From contig CBDDGQ010000005.1 of NCBI GenBank assembly GCA_965227945.1, positions 1,364,001-1,428,000 on the forward strand: 64,000 bases of DNA. The letters are read 5' to 3'. Source of the DNA: Azorhizobium sp965227945 (GTDB lineage: Bacteria; Pseudomonadota; Alphaproteobacteria; Rhizobiales; Xanthobacteraceae). Below, piece by piece: positions 56,705 to 63,769 of this stretch (positions are counted from its first letter, which is position 1; the number at the start of each line of letters is the position of its first letter). The position numbers were made by a program, and so were the translations under genes. The notes under the pieces are model-generated. The model saw only the letters and a program-made list of their open reading frames with translations, was not told the origin of the DNA and did not search any database.

Positions 56705-57400
56705 ATGCAACGTCTTTTCGCAGCGGTTGTCATCTTTGTGGGCCTCAGCATGGCCGCGCACGCTGCGGACATCACGGTCACGGGCGTCTCCGTGGGCGGG
56801 GTGAATGCGGCGCTGTTGATGCCGTCCAAACCCCACGGCGCCATTGTACTCTTGGCGGGCGGCGACGGCCGTCTCGGCGTTGGCAGCGATGGCAGCATTG
56901 CGCGCACCGGCAATCAACTGGTGCGCACGCGCAACGCCTATGCGTCGCGGGGCTTTGCCGTGCTGGTCCCGGAGGGCGATGTGAATGTGGCGACCGCCGT
57001 CGAGATGATGGGGCGCTACGGCCCGGTCACCTTGGTGGCCACCAGCCGGGGAACCCAGCGCGCCGCCCGTGGCATCGCAGCGGGCGCGCGGCCGGCGCGG
57101 CTCGTGCTGACCTCGGGCTTCCTCAGCGATGCCTCCGGCGATCGCGACAATGTGGTGAACATTCTGGGGTCGCCCAGTGCCCTGCCCCCGACCCTCATCG
57201 TCGAGCACCGCCAAGACGGCTGCAAGCGGACCCTCCCGGCCGGCGTCGAACCCTTCCTGGCATGGGCCAAGGGCAAAGCGCGGGTGGTGTGGCTGGATGG
57301 CGGCGTCAGCGAAGGCGATCCGTGCGAAGCCAAGGCCCATCACGGCTTCAATGGCATCGACGGCCAAGTGGTTTCTGCGGCGGCAGGGTTCGCCCGGTGA
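56705..57400 (+). CDS. Secreted alpha/beta-hydrolase-like protein of unknown function
   Basis: A 231-residue protein with a Sec signal (RLFAAVVIFVGLSMAAHA) and an alpha/beta-hydrolase-like layout: AIVLLAGGDGRLGVG after the first strand (oxyanion-type Gly-Gly), a nucleophile-like LVATSRGTQRAARG in the usual elbow position (S-R-G rather than GxSxG), and a late AHHGFNGID with a histidine in the usual triad place. The elbow lacks the leading glycine, so activity is uncertain. It stands alone. I do not recognise a specific family. Confidence 0.7.
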   Translation: MQRLFAAVVIFVGLSMAAHAADITVTGVSVGGVNAALLMPSKPHGAIVLLAGGDGRLGVGSDGSIARTGNQLVRTRNAYASRGFAVLVPEGDVNVATAVEMMGRYGPVTLVATSRGTQRAARGIAAGARPARLVLTSGFLSDASGDRDNVVNILGSPSALPPTLIVEHRQDGCKRTLPAGVEPFLAWAKGKARVVWLDGGVSEGDPCEAKAHHGFNGIDGQVVSAAAGFAR

Positions 57401-57521
57401 CAATGGGCGTGTCCCCGTCGCTCCTGCGCCAGAGGACATGAAAAGCCGGTGTCGCCGACACACGCCGACGCGACCCTTTTTTGCTCTTATGTGTTTTGGG
57501 ATCAACGCCTCTCAAGGCGAA

Positions 57522-57597
57522 TGGTGAGCCCGTCGGGATTCGAACCCGAGACCCCATGATTAAAAGTCACGTGCTCTACCGGCTGAGCTACGGGCTC
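57522..57597 (-). tRNA. tRNA-Lys (anticodon UUU)
   Basis: Read on the minus strand, a 7-bp acceptor stem GAGCCCG/CGGGCTC encloses a D arm (GTAGCTCAG), an anticodon loop CTTTTAA with TTT, and a T arm with GGTTCGAATCC. The CCA end is encoded, for 76 bases in all. The variable loop is short, as in class I tRNAs. A promoter lies ten bases upstream. Confidence 0.97.
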
Positions 57598-57607
57598 ACT
57601 GGGGTGC

Positions 57608-57636
57608 GTGGTAGGCTGCACCGCGCGCAGGGTCAA
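57608..57636 (-). promoter_or_regulatory. tRNA-Lys promoter
   Basis: On the minus strand TTGACC (57636-57631), a 17-base spacer and TACCAC (57613-57608). The start would fall near 57600, almost at the tRNA 5' end, as is usual for single tRNA genes. Confidence 0.75.
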
Positions 57637-57692
57637 GGGACCTGGGGCCACGAGATTGTGTGCAGGTGAGTCCGACACCCGCCGGTGACGGG

Positions 57693-57724
57693 AAAACGGC
57701 CTGAGACGCGCTTCGCCTCAGGCC
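57693..57724 (-). terminator. Terminator of the HdeA-like gene
   Basis: An 8-bp stem GGCCTGAG/CTCAGGCC with an 11-base loop, followed on the minus strand by GTTTTCC. It lies 12 bases beyond the stop at 57736. Confidence 0.75.
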
Positions 57725-57735
57725 CAATTCCGAAA

Positions 57736-57987
57736 TCAGCCGCCCATGGCTTTCTGGGCGGCATCCATGGCCTTCGCCTTGGGATTGGCGGTGCAATAGC
57801 TCTTCATCTTGTTGTCCATGTCGGCGGCCATCTTGTCGGTGGCCGCATCACCGGTCTTCGGGGTCGGGCCGGCGGAGGCGGCGAGCTTCAGATAGTCGGC
57901 GCAGCTCATATCCGGGTCGCTCATTTGAGCAAACGCGGGGCTTGCGCACAGGGCAAAGGTGAGAACGAGCAATGAAGACATACGCAT
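57736..57987 (-). CDS. Small HdeA/HdeB-like periplasmic protein
   Basis: An 83-residue protein: a Sec signal (RMSSLLVLTFALCASPAFA) and a mature part of about 62 residues with exactly two cysteines, in DMSCADYLKLA and MKSYCTANP, spaced as in the acid-chaperone family HdeA, which forms one disulfide. The mature part is rich in Lys, Asp and Ala. HdeA homologues protect periplasmic proteins at low pH, but this one is short and divergent, so the role is tentative. It has its own terminator and lies 139 bases from tRNA-Lys. Confidence 0.55.
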   Translation of the reverse strand: MRMSSLLVLTFALCASPAFAQMSDPDMSCADYLKLAASAGPTPKTGDAATDKMAADMDNKMKSYCTANPKAKAMDAAQKAMGG

Positions 57988-58225
57988 GGAATAAACCTTA
58001 ATAGAGCGGGGACGTCACAGCCTGTATAGAGCTGCCGCTGCCGCGGCAATGGCGCTGAGGATGGCGGCACGCTTATATCGCTTCTGGGCGCTTTCGACCG
58101 GGCGCCTTCCCGAGCGTAAGATCGACAGGGCTGCCATGGTCCGGCCCTCGGCAGCGGCAGTCGACGGTGCTATGCCTGCGGTGGCGCGGGTCGTCCTGCC
58201 CCCATCCCCAGCCTCGGAGAATCCC

Positions 58226-59206
58226 ATGCAGCATGTGAAACTCGGCCGCACCGGTCTTGAGGTCTCGCGCCTGTGCCTCGGCTGCATGAGCTATGGCGCA
58301 CCGGATCGGGGCGCCCATCCCTGGTCCATGGGTGAAGCCGAGAGCCGGCCGTTCATCCAGAAGGCCCTGGAGAGCGGCATCACCTTCTTCGATACCGCCA
58401 ATGTCTATTCCGACGGCACCAGCGAGGAAATCCTCGGCCGGGCGCTGAAGGACTTCACCCGGCGCGAGGACGTGGTGATCGCCACCAAGGTGTTCAACCG
58501 CATGCGGCCCGGCCCCAATGGCGCCGGCCTTTCGCGCAAGGCCATCCTGGCGGAGATCGACAACAGCCTCCGCCGCCTGGGCACCGATTATGTGGACCTC
58601 TACCAGATCCACCGATGGGACTATGGCACCCCCATCGAGGAAACCCTGGAAGCGCTCGATACCGTGGTGCGGACCGGAAAGGCCCGCTACATCGGCGCAT
58701 CCTCCATGTTCGCCTGGCAGTTCGCCCAGGCCCTCGCCCTCTCCGACCGCAACGGCTGGGCGCGCTTCATCAGCATGCAGAATTACGTGAACCTGCTCTA
58801 TCGCGAAGAAGAGCGGGAGATGCTGCCCCTGTGCCAGGCGGAGGGCATCGGCGTGATCCCCTGGAGCCCCCTGGCCCGTGGCCGTCTGACCCGCCCCTGG
58901 AGCACCACCAGCGCCCGTGCGGAAACCGACGACTTCGGCAAGACGCTCTATGCGCACACCGCCGCCGCCGATCAGGCGGTGGTGGAACAGGTCAGCGCCA
59001 TCGCCGCCGCGCGCGGCGTCCCGCCGGCTCAGGTGGCCCTGGCGTGGCTGCTGCAGAAGGATGCCATAACCGCGCCCATCGTCGGCGCCACCAAGATGGC
59101 CCATCTGGACGACGCGGTGGCCGCTCTGGCGCTCACCCTCCACCCGGAGGAGATCGCCGCTCTGGAGGCCCCGTACGTGCCGCACGCAGTGGTGGGCTTC
59201 AAGTAA
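58226..59206 (+). CDS. Aldo/keto reductase
   Basis: A 326-residue NADPH-dependent TIM-barrel reductase of the Tas/YajO type. The catalytic tetrad is visible: Asp and Tyr in FFDTANVYSDGTSEE, Lys in VVIATKVFN, and His in LYQIHRWD. The nucleotide-binding end is APIVGATKMAHLDDAV. The ATG at 58226 has GGAG six bases upstream; the longer frame from 58049 runs over unrelated sequence. The substrate is unknown. It is convergent with the NrsF gene. Confidence 0.94.
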   Translation: MQHVKLGRTGLEVSRLCLGCMSYGAPDRGAHPWSMGEAESRPFIQKALESGITFFDTANVYSDGTSEEILGRALKDFTRREDVVIATKVFNRMRPGPNGAGLSRKAILAEIDNSLRRLGTDYVDLYQIHRWDYGTPIEETLEALDTVVRTGKARYIGASSMFAWQFAQALALSDRNGWARFISMQNYVNLLYREEEREMLPLCQAEGIGVIPWSPLARGRLTRPWSTTSARAETDDFGKTLYAHTAAADQAVVEQVSAIAAARGVPPAQVALAWLLQKDAITAPIVGATKMAHLDDAVAALALTLHPEEIAALEAPYVPHAVVGFK

Positions 59207-59241
59207 GCGCCGGCGCCTGACGCCTGCGGGCGAGACTGCGT

Positions 59242-59880
59242 CTACCAGCGCAAGAGCCAGCGTCCGATCAGGGCGCCGGCTGTCGCCACGATGCCGATGG
59301 CCAGTATGTACCAGACCGCCACGAACAAGGGCGAGTCATCGGGGCAATGGGCGGCATAGAAGAAGGCGCCGAGAGCGCCGCAGGCGATGCCCGCCGCCAG
59401 CCCAGCCCCCGTGGGCGAGGCCGGGGCGCCCTGCCGCAGCGCGAGCAAGGTCACCAGCAGCGGGGTGGCCGAGATCAGCGGAACGAAGGCGAGGCATTGC
59501 AACCAGTTGCGCCCGACCAGACGAGTCAGCCACAGGCTTTTTGGCAGGACCGTCAGTTCCGCGGCCACGGCCACCGCCAGCACCAGCGCTGGGATGGCGA
59601 AGGCCAGGATCACCGTGCGCGCGGTCCGGTCCGGCCGGGACAGGCGCAGCGTCACCTGGAAGGCGGTGGTGGCCACCACCGCGGTCATCAGGAATTTGAA
59701 CAGGAAGCGCGGCTCCGACAGCGAGGCGACGAAGGTGCTGCGAACGCCCACCGTCGCTTGCATCACGACGGCGGCCAGCACGGCACCGATGACCCCGGCG
59801 CAGAGCAAGGCGGTGGCAAGCTTCGGCCCCCGCGGGGCCGCATCCGCTGCCAGGCCGGCGATCAGGTCCTGGGTCCTCAT
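59242..59880 (-). CDS. nrsF: NrsF-family membrane anti-sigma factor (DUF1109)
   Basis: A 212-residue inner-membrane protein with six hydrophobic segments, of the DUF1109/NrsF family that holds an ECF sigma factor inactive. In Caulobacter NrsF responds to chromium or cadmium stress through two cysteines. Here cysteines occur in RNWLQCLAFVP and in FFYAAHCPDDSP, the positions expected for that sensor pair, plus two others in transmembrane segments. Its ATG overlaps the sigma-factor stop (59877-59880, ATGA), so the pair is translationally coupled and probably made in balance. Confidence 0.88.
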   Translation of the reverse strand: MRTQDLIAGLAADAAPRGPKLATALLCAGVIGAVLAAVVMQATVGVRSTFVASLSEPRFLFKFLMTAVVATTAFQVTLRLSRPDRTARTVILAFAIPALVLAVAVAAELTVLPKSLWLTRLVGRNWLQCLAFVPLISATPLLVTLLALRQGAPASPTGAGLAAGIACGALGAFFYAAHCPDDSPLFVAVWYILAIGIVATAGALIGRWLLRW

Positions 59881-60434
59881 TCCGCATGACTCCGATACAA
59901 ATCCGCCAGACGCTTGAGGCCCCGATGCAGCGCCACCCGCACCGCGCCTTCGCTCATGGCGAGGCGGGTTCCCGCCTGCTTCACGCTCTCGCCCGACACG
60001 CAAACCGCCTCCACCACATCCCGTTCCCGCCCTTTCAGCGCCTCCGTCAGCCGTTGAGCCTCGCGCGTGCTCAAGGTGTCGTCGGTTTCCGCCAAGGGGA
60101 GGACGTCCTCCCAGTCGGCCAGCGGCACCTCGGCCTTGCGGCCGCGACGGCGCATCACGTCCACAACCTTGTGGCGCGCGATCGCCCGCACCCAGGGTCC
60201 CAGCGGCGCGCTGGCATCCCAGGTCTGCCGTTTCAGATGCACCGCCAGGAGGGTTTCCTGCACCACATCTTCCGCTTCGGCCGCATCAAGGCCCACACGC
60301 GCCAGTTCCCGCCGCGCCAGCCCGCGCAGCGGCGGTGTCAGCGCCGTCAACAGCACGCGATAGGCGGCGGTGTCGCCGGCGAGCGCGGCGCGCATCAGGT
60401 CCGACCATCGGTCCTCCTCCAGGGATGTCGTCAC
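59877..60434 (-). CDS. sigF: ECF RNA polymerase sigma factor, SigF-like
   Basis: A 185-residue ECF sigma factor: region 2 includes AEAEDVVQETLLAVHLKRQTW and WVRAIARHKVVDVMRRRG; region 4 has ERDVVEAVCVSGESVKQAG and SEGAVRVALHRGLKRL. The start codon is GTG at 60434. It is coupled to the NrsF gene downstream, the arrangement of Caulobacter SigF-NrsF. A matching promoter motif lies 12 bases upstream, suggesting it transcribes itself. Its other targets are not visible in this window. Confidence 0.92.
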   Translation of the reverse strand: MTTSLEEDRWSDLMRAALAGDTAAYRVLLTALTPPLRGLARRELARVGLDAAEAEDVVQETLLAVHLKRQTWDASAPLGPWVRAIARHKVVDVMRRRGRKAEVPLADWEDVLPLAETDDTLSTREAQRLTEALKGRERDVVEAVCVSGESVKQAGTRLAMSEGAVRVALHRGLKRLADLYRSHAE

Positions 60435-60446
60435 GTCTGCCTGTTC

Positions 60447-60472
60447 TTCGCCCGGCGGCGACCCTTTGTTAC
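60447..60472 (-). promoter_or_regulatory. Autoregulatory SigF-type promoter
   Basis: On the minus strand GTAACA (60472-60467) and CGAA (60450-60447) are separated by exactly 16 bases. The Caulobacter SigF motif is GTAACC-N16-CGAA, so one base differs. The start of transcription would be close to the GTG, giving a very short leader. Confidence 0.65.
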
Positions 60473-60707
60473 ATCCATCAGGATGATGCGGCGCCGAGCT
60501 GGGCTGTCAGCACCGGGCCTTCTTTAGCATCGCGGCGCACCGCCTTCATCCCGGCTCGCGACAGGTTGATCACGCGCCAGAGCGCCACAGCCCTAGCAAA
60601 TGCTGCGCCATGACGCGCCCGCAGCTGTTCGCCCCGGAGGCGGCCTGCTTGCTTATCGCGGCCGGGTGACCTAAGCGACTGTGCAGGGCGAAGTTCCGGG
60701 GGTTCGG

Positions 60708-61052
60708 ATGGCGAAGGTTTGGTCTTTCACGGGTCGTGTCGCCAAAGGCGGTCTGGCCCTGTGCGCCGCGATCGTGCTGGCGCCGGCCTCTGCGGCCCTG
60801 GCCCAGAGCGTGCCGCAGATCGAAATTCATCCGCGTAAGCCCAATGTGATCGAATTGCCGGTGATTCCGCAGGGCAATTACCTGGATCCAGGCCCCGGCG
60901 CCCCCATCCGGCCCGACGTCAAGGAAGGCGACGATCGCAACGAAGACTATGTCTTCCCGGCGGACCTCGACGGGGAAGGCGGCTCGCCTCCCGGTGATCC
61001 GACCAGTGGTGGCGGGTGGAGCCCGCTGCCCGGTGACACCCCCAGCTTCTGA
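60708..61052 (+). CDS. Small secreted proline/glycine-rich acidic protein
   Basis: A 114-residue protein I do not recognise. It has a Sec signal (residues about 10-34, ending SAALA) and a mature part rich in Pro, Gly and Asp, with KPNVIELPVIPQGNYLDPGP and a C-terminal GGSPPGDPTSGGG. It has no cysteines. ATG 60708 follows GGGGG, and a GTG at 60681 is in frame but would disturb the signal. It lies divergent from the sigma-factor gene. The codon use looks like its neighbours'. Confidence 0.6.
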   Translation: MAKVWSFTGRVAKGGLALCAAIVLAPASAALAQSVPQIEIHPRKPNVIELPVIPQGNYLDPGPGAPIRPDVKEGDDRNEDYVFPADLDGEGGSPPGDPTSGGGWSPLPGDTPSF

Positions 61053-61084
61053 GGCATACCTGCCCGGGCCCTTCGGGGCTCGGC

Positions 61085-61813
61085 CTATTTCTGGCAATCG
61101 GTGCTCTCGGGATCGAGCCCGTCCGGTTGCCCCCAATCATTCTGCGGCAGATTGGCGAAGGGGCCGGTGAACACCTGCTTCTCCATGCGGAACGCAATGG
61201 GGATCGGGGAACCGGGGGCGTAGTCCACAATCCAAAAATAATTATAGGTCTCGGTCGGCCACGTTTCCGGCACCCCCGGCAGTTTGTCGAGATTGAGGGC
61301 GGACCGTAGGTTCAGCGCCTTGCGCCCCGGTGGCAGCGACGCATCGGCAATGTGGTTGTGTTCCCACACCACGATCACGGTCTTGCCGTCGAACCTCGGC
61401 TCGGTGAGCAGGCGTTCGGCCGCCTGCTTGGTGCGGCGGGCCAGCTCGGAATCGAACAGCTTGGGCTCCTTGCCCGCCGGGATGACCGAATAGAAGACCA
61501 GCGGCTGATCCCAGGAATTGGCCATGGGCGAGGCGGTCTCGATGGTGTGGATCGAGATGGTGTAGATCGCCTCCGGTGCGGTGCCGGGCGCGAACAGGCT
61601 GTTTTGCGCATCCTTGCCCAGATACTGCTTCACCAGTGCCCGCGCCCGTTGGCGCCCCACCTCGCAGAGCCGATACGGATCGGATTTCTCCCCGTGGCGC
61701 AGGATGATGATCCGCGCGGGCGTGGCCGCGGCTGGACTGGACAACGCGAGGCAGGCCCCGGCCCAGGCAACAGTGGCGGCGACGAGGGACGAGAGCAGAC
61801 GCTGAGAGCCCAT
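61085..61813 (-). CDS. Secreted histidine-phosphatase-superfamily protein
   Basis: A 242-residue protein: a Sec signal (LVAATVAWAGACLALSSPAAA) followed by the phosphoglycerate-mutase-like motif ARIIILRHGEKSDPY (the phosphorylated His in RHGE). The second catalytic histidine is probably in VIVVWEHNHIADASL. The basic residue pattern of active members is only partly visible. The substrate is unknown. It is convergent with the small proline-rich gene and lies downstream of rpsI, past its terminator. Confidence 0.8.
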   Translation of the reverse strand: MGSQRLLSSLVAATVAWAGACLALSSPAAATPARIIILRHGEKSDPYRLCEVGRQRARALVKQYLGKDAQNSLFAPGTAPEAIYTISIHTIETASPMANSWDQPLVFYSVIPAGKEPKLFDSELARRTKQAAERLLTEPRFDGKTVIVVWEHNHIADASLPPGRKALNLRSALNLDKLPGVPETWPTETYNYFWIVDYAPGSPIPIAFRMEKQVFTGPFANLPQNDWGQPDGLDPESTDCQK

Positions 61814-61902
61814 GAGCGTGATCCGGATCCGTGACAGGAATAGCCAAGCATGTCTTGGGCGCTGCGGCCATGGGCGGTTGGCGAATACCAGGGGTTGGGC
61901 AC

Positions 61903-61930
61903 AAAAAAACGGCGGGGGAAACCCCGCCGT
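61903..61930 (-). terminator. Terminator of the rplM-rpsI operon
   Basis: A 9-bp stem ACGGCGGGG/CCCCGCCGT around a GAAA loop. On the minus strand it is followed by a run of seven T (complement of the A-run at 61903-61909). It lies 22 bases beyond the rpsI stop. Confidence 0.92.
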
Positions 61931-61951
61931 CGTGATTGTCTGTCCGAAAGC

Positions 61952-62425
61952 TCAGCGCTTCGAGAACTGGAAGCTCCGGCGAGCCTTGGCCCGGCCGTAC
62001 TTCTTGCGCTCGACCACGCGGCTGTCGCGGGTCAGGAAGCCACCCTTCTTGAGGGGTGCCCGCAGTTCCGGCTCGTAATAGGTCAGAGCGCGGGAGATGC
62101 CGTGGCGCAGCGCGCCGGCCTGGCCGGAGAGGCCGCCGCCGGAGACCGTGCACACCACATCATAGGCGCCTTCGCGCGCCGCGGCGGCGAACGGCTGGTT
62201 GATGATGAGACGCAGCACGGGGCGGGCGAAATACACCTCCACCGCACGCTCATTCACCAGGATCTTGCCGGTGCCGGGGCGAACCCACACGCGGGCCACG
62301 GCATCCTTGCGCTTGCCGGTGGCATAGGCGCGGCCGAACTTGTCCAGCTTCTGGACATGCACGGGGGCTTCGACGGCGGCGCTCTGCTGGGAGAGCGCGT
62401 CGAGGGACTGCAGAACCTCAGCCAT
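61952..62425 (-). CDS. rpsI: 30S ribosomal protein S9
   Basis: 157 aa; the C-terminal RSFQFSKR tail reaches the P-site tRNA. Motifs: GRAYATGKRKDAVARVWVRP, RLIINQPFAAAAREGAYDVV, and GISRALTYYEPELRAPLKKGGFL with the R-rich end. A 30-residue acidic N-terminal extension is usual in alphaproteobacteria. It starts two bases after rplM, the conserved L13-S9 operon. Confidence 0.98.
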   Translation of the reverse strand: MAEVLQSLDALSQQSAAVEAPVHVQKLDKFGRAYATGKRKDAVARVWVRPGTGKILVNERAVEVYFARPVLRLIINQPFAAAAREGAYDVVCTVSGGGLSGQAGALRHGISRALTYYEPELRAPLKKGGFLTRDSRVVERKKYGRAKARRSFQFSKR

Positions 62426-62427
62426 GG

Positions 62428-62889
62428 TCAGTTCCTCACATTCTTGCGGTTGAGGCTCGCCACGTCGAGAACGGCCGGCTGCTGCGCCTCATGCGGATGG
62501 GTCGAGCCCTTATAGACGCGCAGGTTGCCCATGATCTTGCGACCGAGCGGACCGCGGGCGAGCATGCGCTCCACGGCCTTTTCGATCACCCGCTCTGGGA
62601 AGCGTCCATCGAGCAGGAACTTGGCCGTCCGCTCCTTGATACCGCCCGGGAAGCCGGTGTGATGGTAATAGACCTTCTGCTCGCGCTTGCGGCCGGTCAG
62701 GACCACCTTCTCGGCATTGATCACGACGACGTTGTCGCCGCAATCCACATGGGGGGTGAACAGCGCGAGATGCTTGCCGCGCAGACGAGTGGCGATGACG
62801 GTGGCAAGCCGCCCGACCACGAGCCCGCTCGCGTCGATCACCACCCACTTCTTTTCGATTTCGGCAGGCTTGGCCGAATACGTCTTCAT
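62428..62889 (-). CDS. rplM: 50S ribosomal protein L13
   Basis: 153 aa. Family start MKTYSAKPAEIEKKWVVIDA, then GRLATVIATRLRGKHLALFTPH, GDNVVVINAEKVVLTGRK and YYHHTGFPGGIKER. The ATG at 62889 is the family start; the open frame extends to 62988 with no resemblance. It heads the L13-S9 operon, with a promoter at 62960-62988 and a leader of about 64 nt. Confidence 0.98.
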   Translation of the reverse strand: MKTYSAKPAEIEKKWVVIDASGLVVGRLATVIATRLRGKHLALFTPHVDCGDNVVVINAEKVVLTGRKREQKVYYHHTGFPGGIKERTAKFLLDGRFPERVIEKAVERMLARGPLGRKIMGNLRVYKGSTHPHEAQQPAVLDVASLNRKNVRN

Positions 62890-62959
62890 GGGGATTAATT
62901 CCAAATGAGAAAGCCGGGGGCCCCACGAAACTTCGCGAGCCGCCCGACGATGGACAAGG

Positions 62960-62988
62960 CTTCTAGCCGACCCACATTTTCTCGTCAA
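62960..62988 (-). promoter_or_regulatory. rplM-rpsI promoter
   Basis: TTGACG (62988-62983) and TAGAAG (62965-62960) on the minus strand are separated by 17 bases. The flanking GCATTGAC and TAGAAGCC are the same as in the rpsD promoter at 20700-20728. The start of transcription would lie near 62953. Confidence 0.75.
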
Positions 62989-63030
62989 TGCGCGATGCGC
63001 TCTGAAAATTCATTAGAAACAATGGCTTAG

Positions 63031-63052
63031 AAAAATGGTGTTATAACACCAT
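63031..63052 (-). terminator. 18-bp perfect palindrome with T-tract: terminator of the oxidoreductase gene, or operator
   Basis: ATGGTGTTATAACACCAT at 63035-63052 is a perfect palindrome. On the minus strand it is followed by TTTTTC, 42 bases after the oxidoreductase stop. The stem is AT-rich, so it is a modest terminator. The same symmetry would also suit a dimeric repressor acting on the rplM promoter about 47 bases further on. Confidence 0.5.
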
Positions 63053-63093
63053 CATCCAACAGGCCTTTTTGCAGGGAATTTTCACGCTGCGGC

Positions 63094-63681
63094 TCATAAG
63101 CCCTGCTCGCCCATTCGGCGCATGAGCAGGATCCAGCGTTGGCGCTGATCCGGTTCGACCGCGTCCACGCGCCCGAAATAGGTGTGCCGGACGGGCTTCA
63201 TGCCCGCAAACCCCAGAATGCCGCGGTCGATACACCTCACCCCATGGGCGAGATAGACCCACCGATAGATCGCGGCGGGCATCCCCATGGTGACCACCAG
63301 CCGGGCAGACCGCCCGGTCAGCAAGGCGCGGGGAAAGGATGGGGTGCCGGGCAGGAATGCCAGCCCCGGCCGCATCAATTGCTCCAGGAATGCCTTGAGC
63401 GCGGCGGGCAACGTCCCCAGCCATAAAGGAAACACCAGCACCACGTGGTCGGCGGCAATGAGCGCGTCCCGCGCTGGGCTTAGGCTCTCTGGCAGCGGTG
63501 CGGCCTCGAAGGCGGCCTGGGATCGCAGGAGCGGGACATCCAGTTGCGCCACATCGATCCGGATCACCCGGTACCCGGCAGAGACCGCCCCTGATGCATA
63601 GGCGTCCGCCAAGGCATGGCACAGATGCGCCCCCCCGGGATCGGGATGGCCCTGGATGAGCATGATGGATTTTTGCGCCAT
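63094..63681 (-). CDS. NAD(P)H-dependent oxidoreductase, flavodoxin-like fold
   Basis: A 195-residue protein of the NAD(P)H quinone reductase / Flavodoxin_2 type, which reduces quinones or azo compounds using FMN or FAD. Signature stretches: IMLIQGHPDPGGAHLCHAL (phosphate loop), ADHVVLVFPLWLGTLPAALK, and FLEQLMRPGLAF. The C-terminal part HTYFGRVDAVEPDQRQRWI resembles the KefF/MdaB relatives. It starts with ATG 63681 and is followed by the palindrome described separately. A frame-shifted open frame at 63041-63622 is a shadow. Confidence 0.88.
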   Translation of the reverse strand: MAQKSIMLIQGHPDPGGAHLCHALADAYASGAVSAGYRVIRIDVAQLDVPLLRSQAAFEAAPLPESLSPARDALIAADHVVLVFPLWLGTLPAALKAFLEQLMRPGLAFLPGTPSFPRALLTGRSARLVVTMGMPAAIYRWVYLAHGVRCIDRGILGFAGMKPVRHTYFGRVDAVEPDQRQRWILLMRRMGEQGL

Positions 63682-63769
63682 GGCCCCGCCCCCTGCGTTT
63701 TCGCAGAGCTTCGCGGAGCGGCAGGCGGGCCGCCTTGATCGACGTCAGGGTTGTCTGGGCGAGTGGCCT

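Noticed and set aside
63041..63622. 193-codon minus-strand frame over the oxidoreductase
   Set aside because: It is frame-shifted relative to the flavodoxin-fold protein and has no family resemblance.
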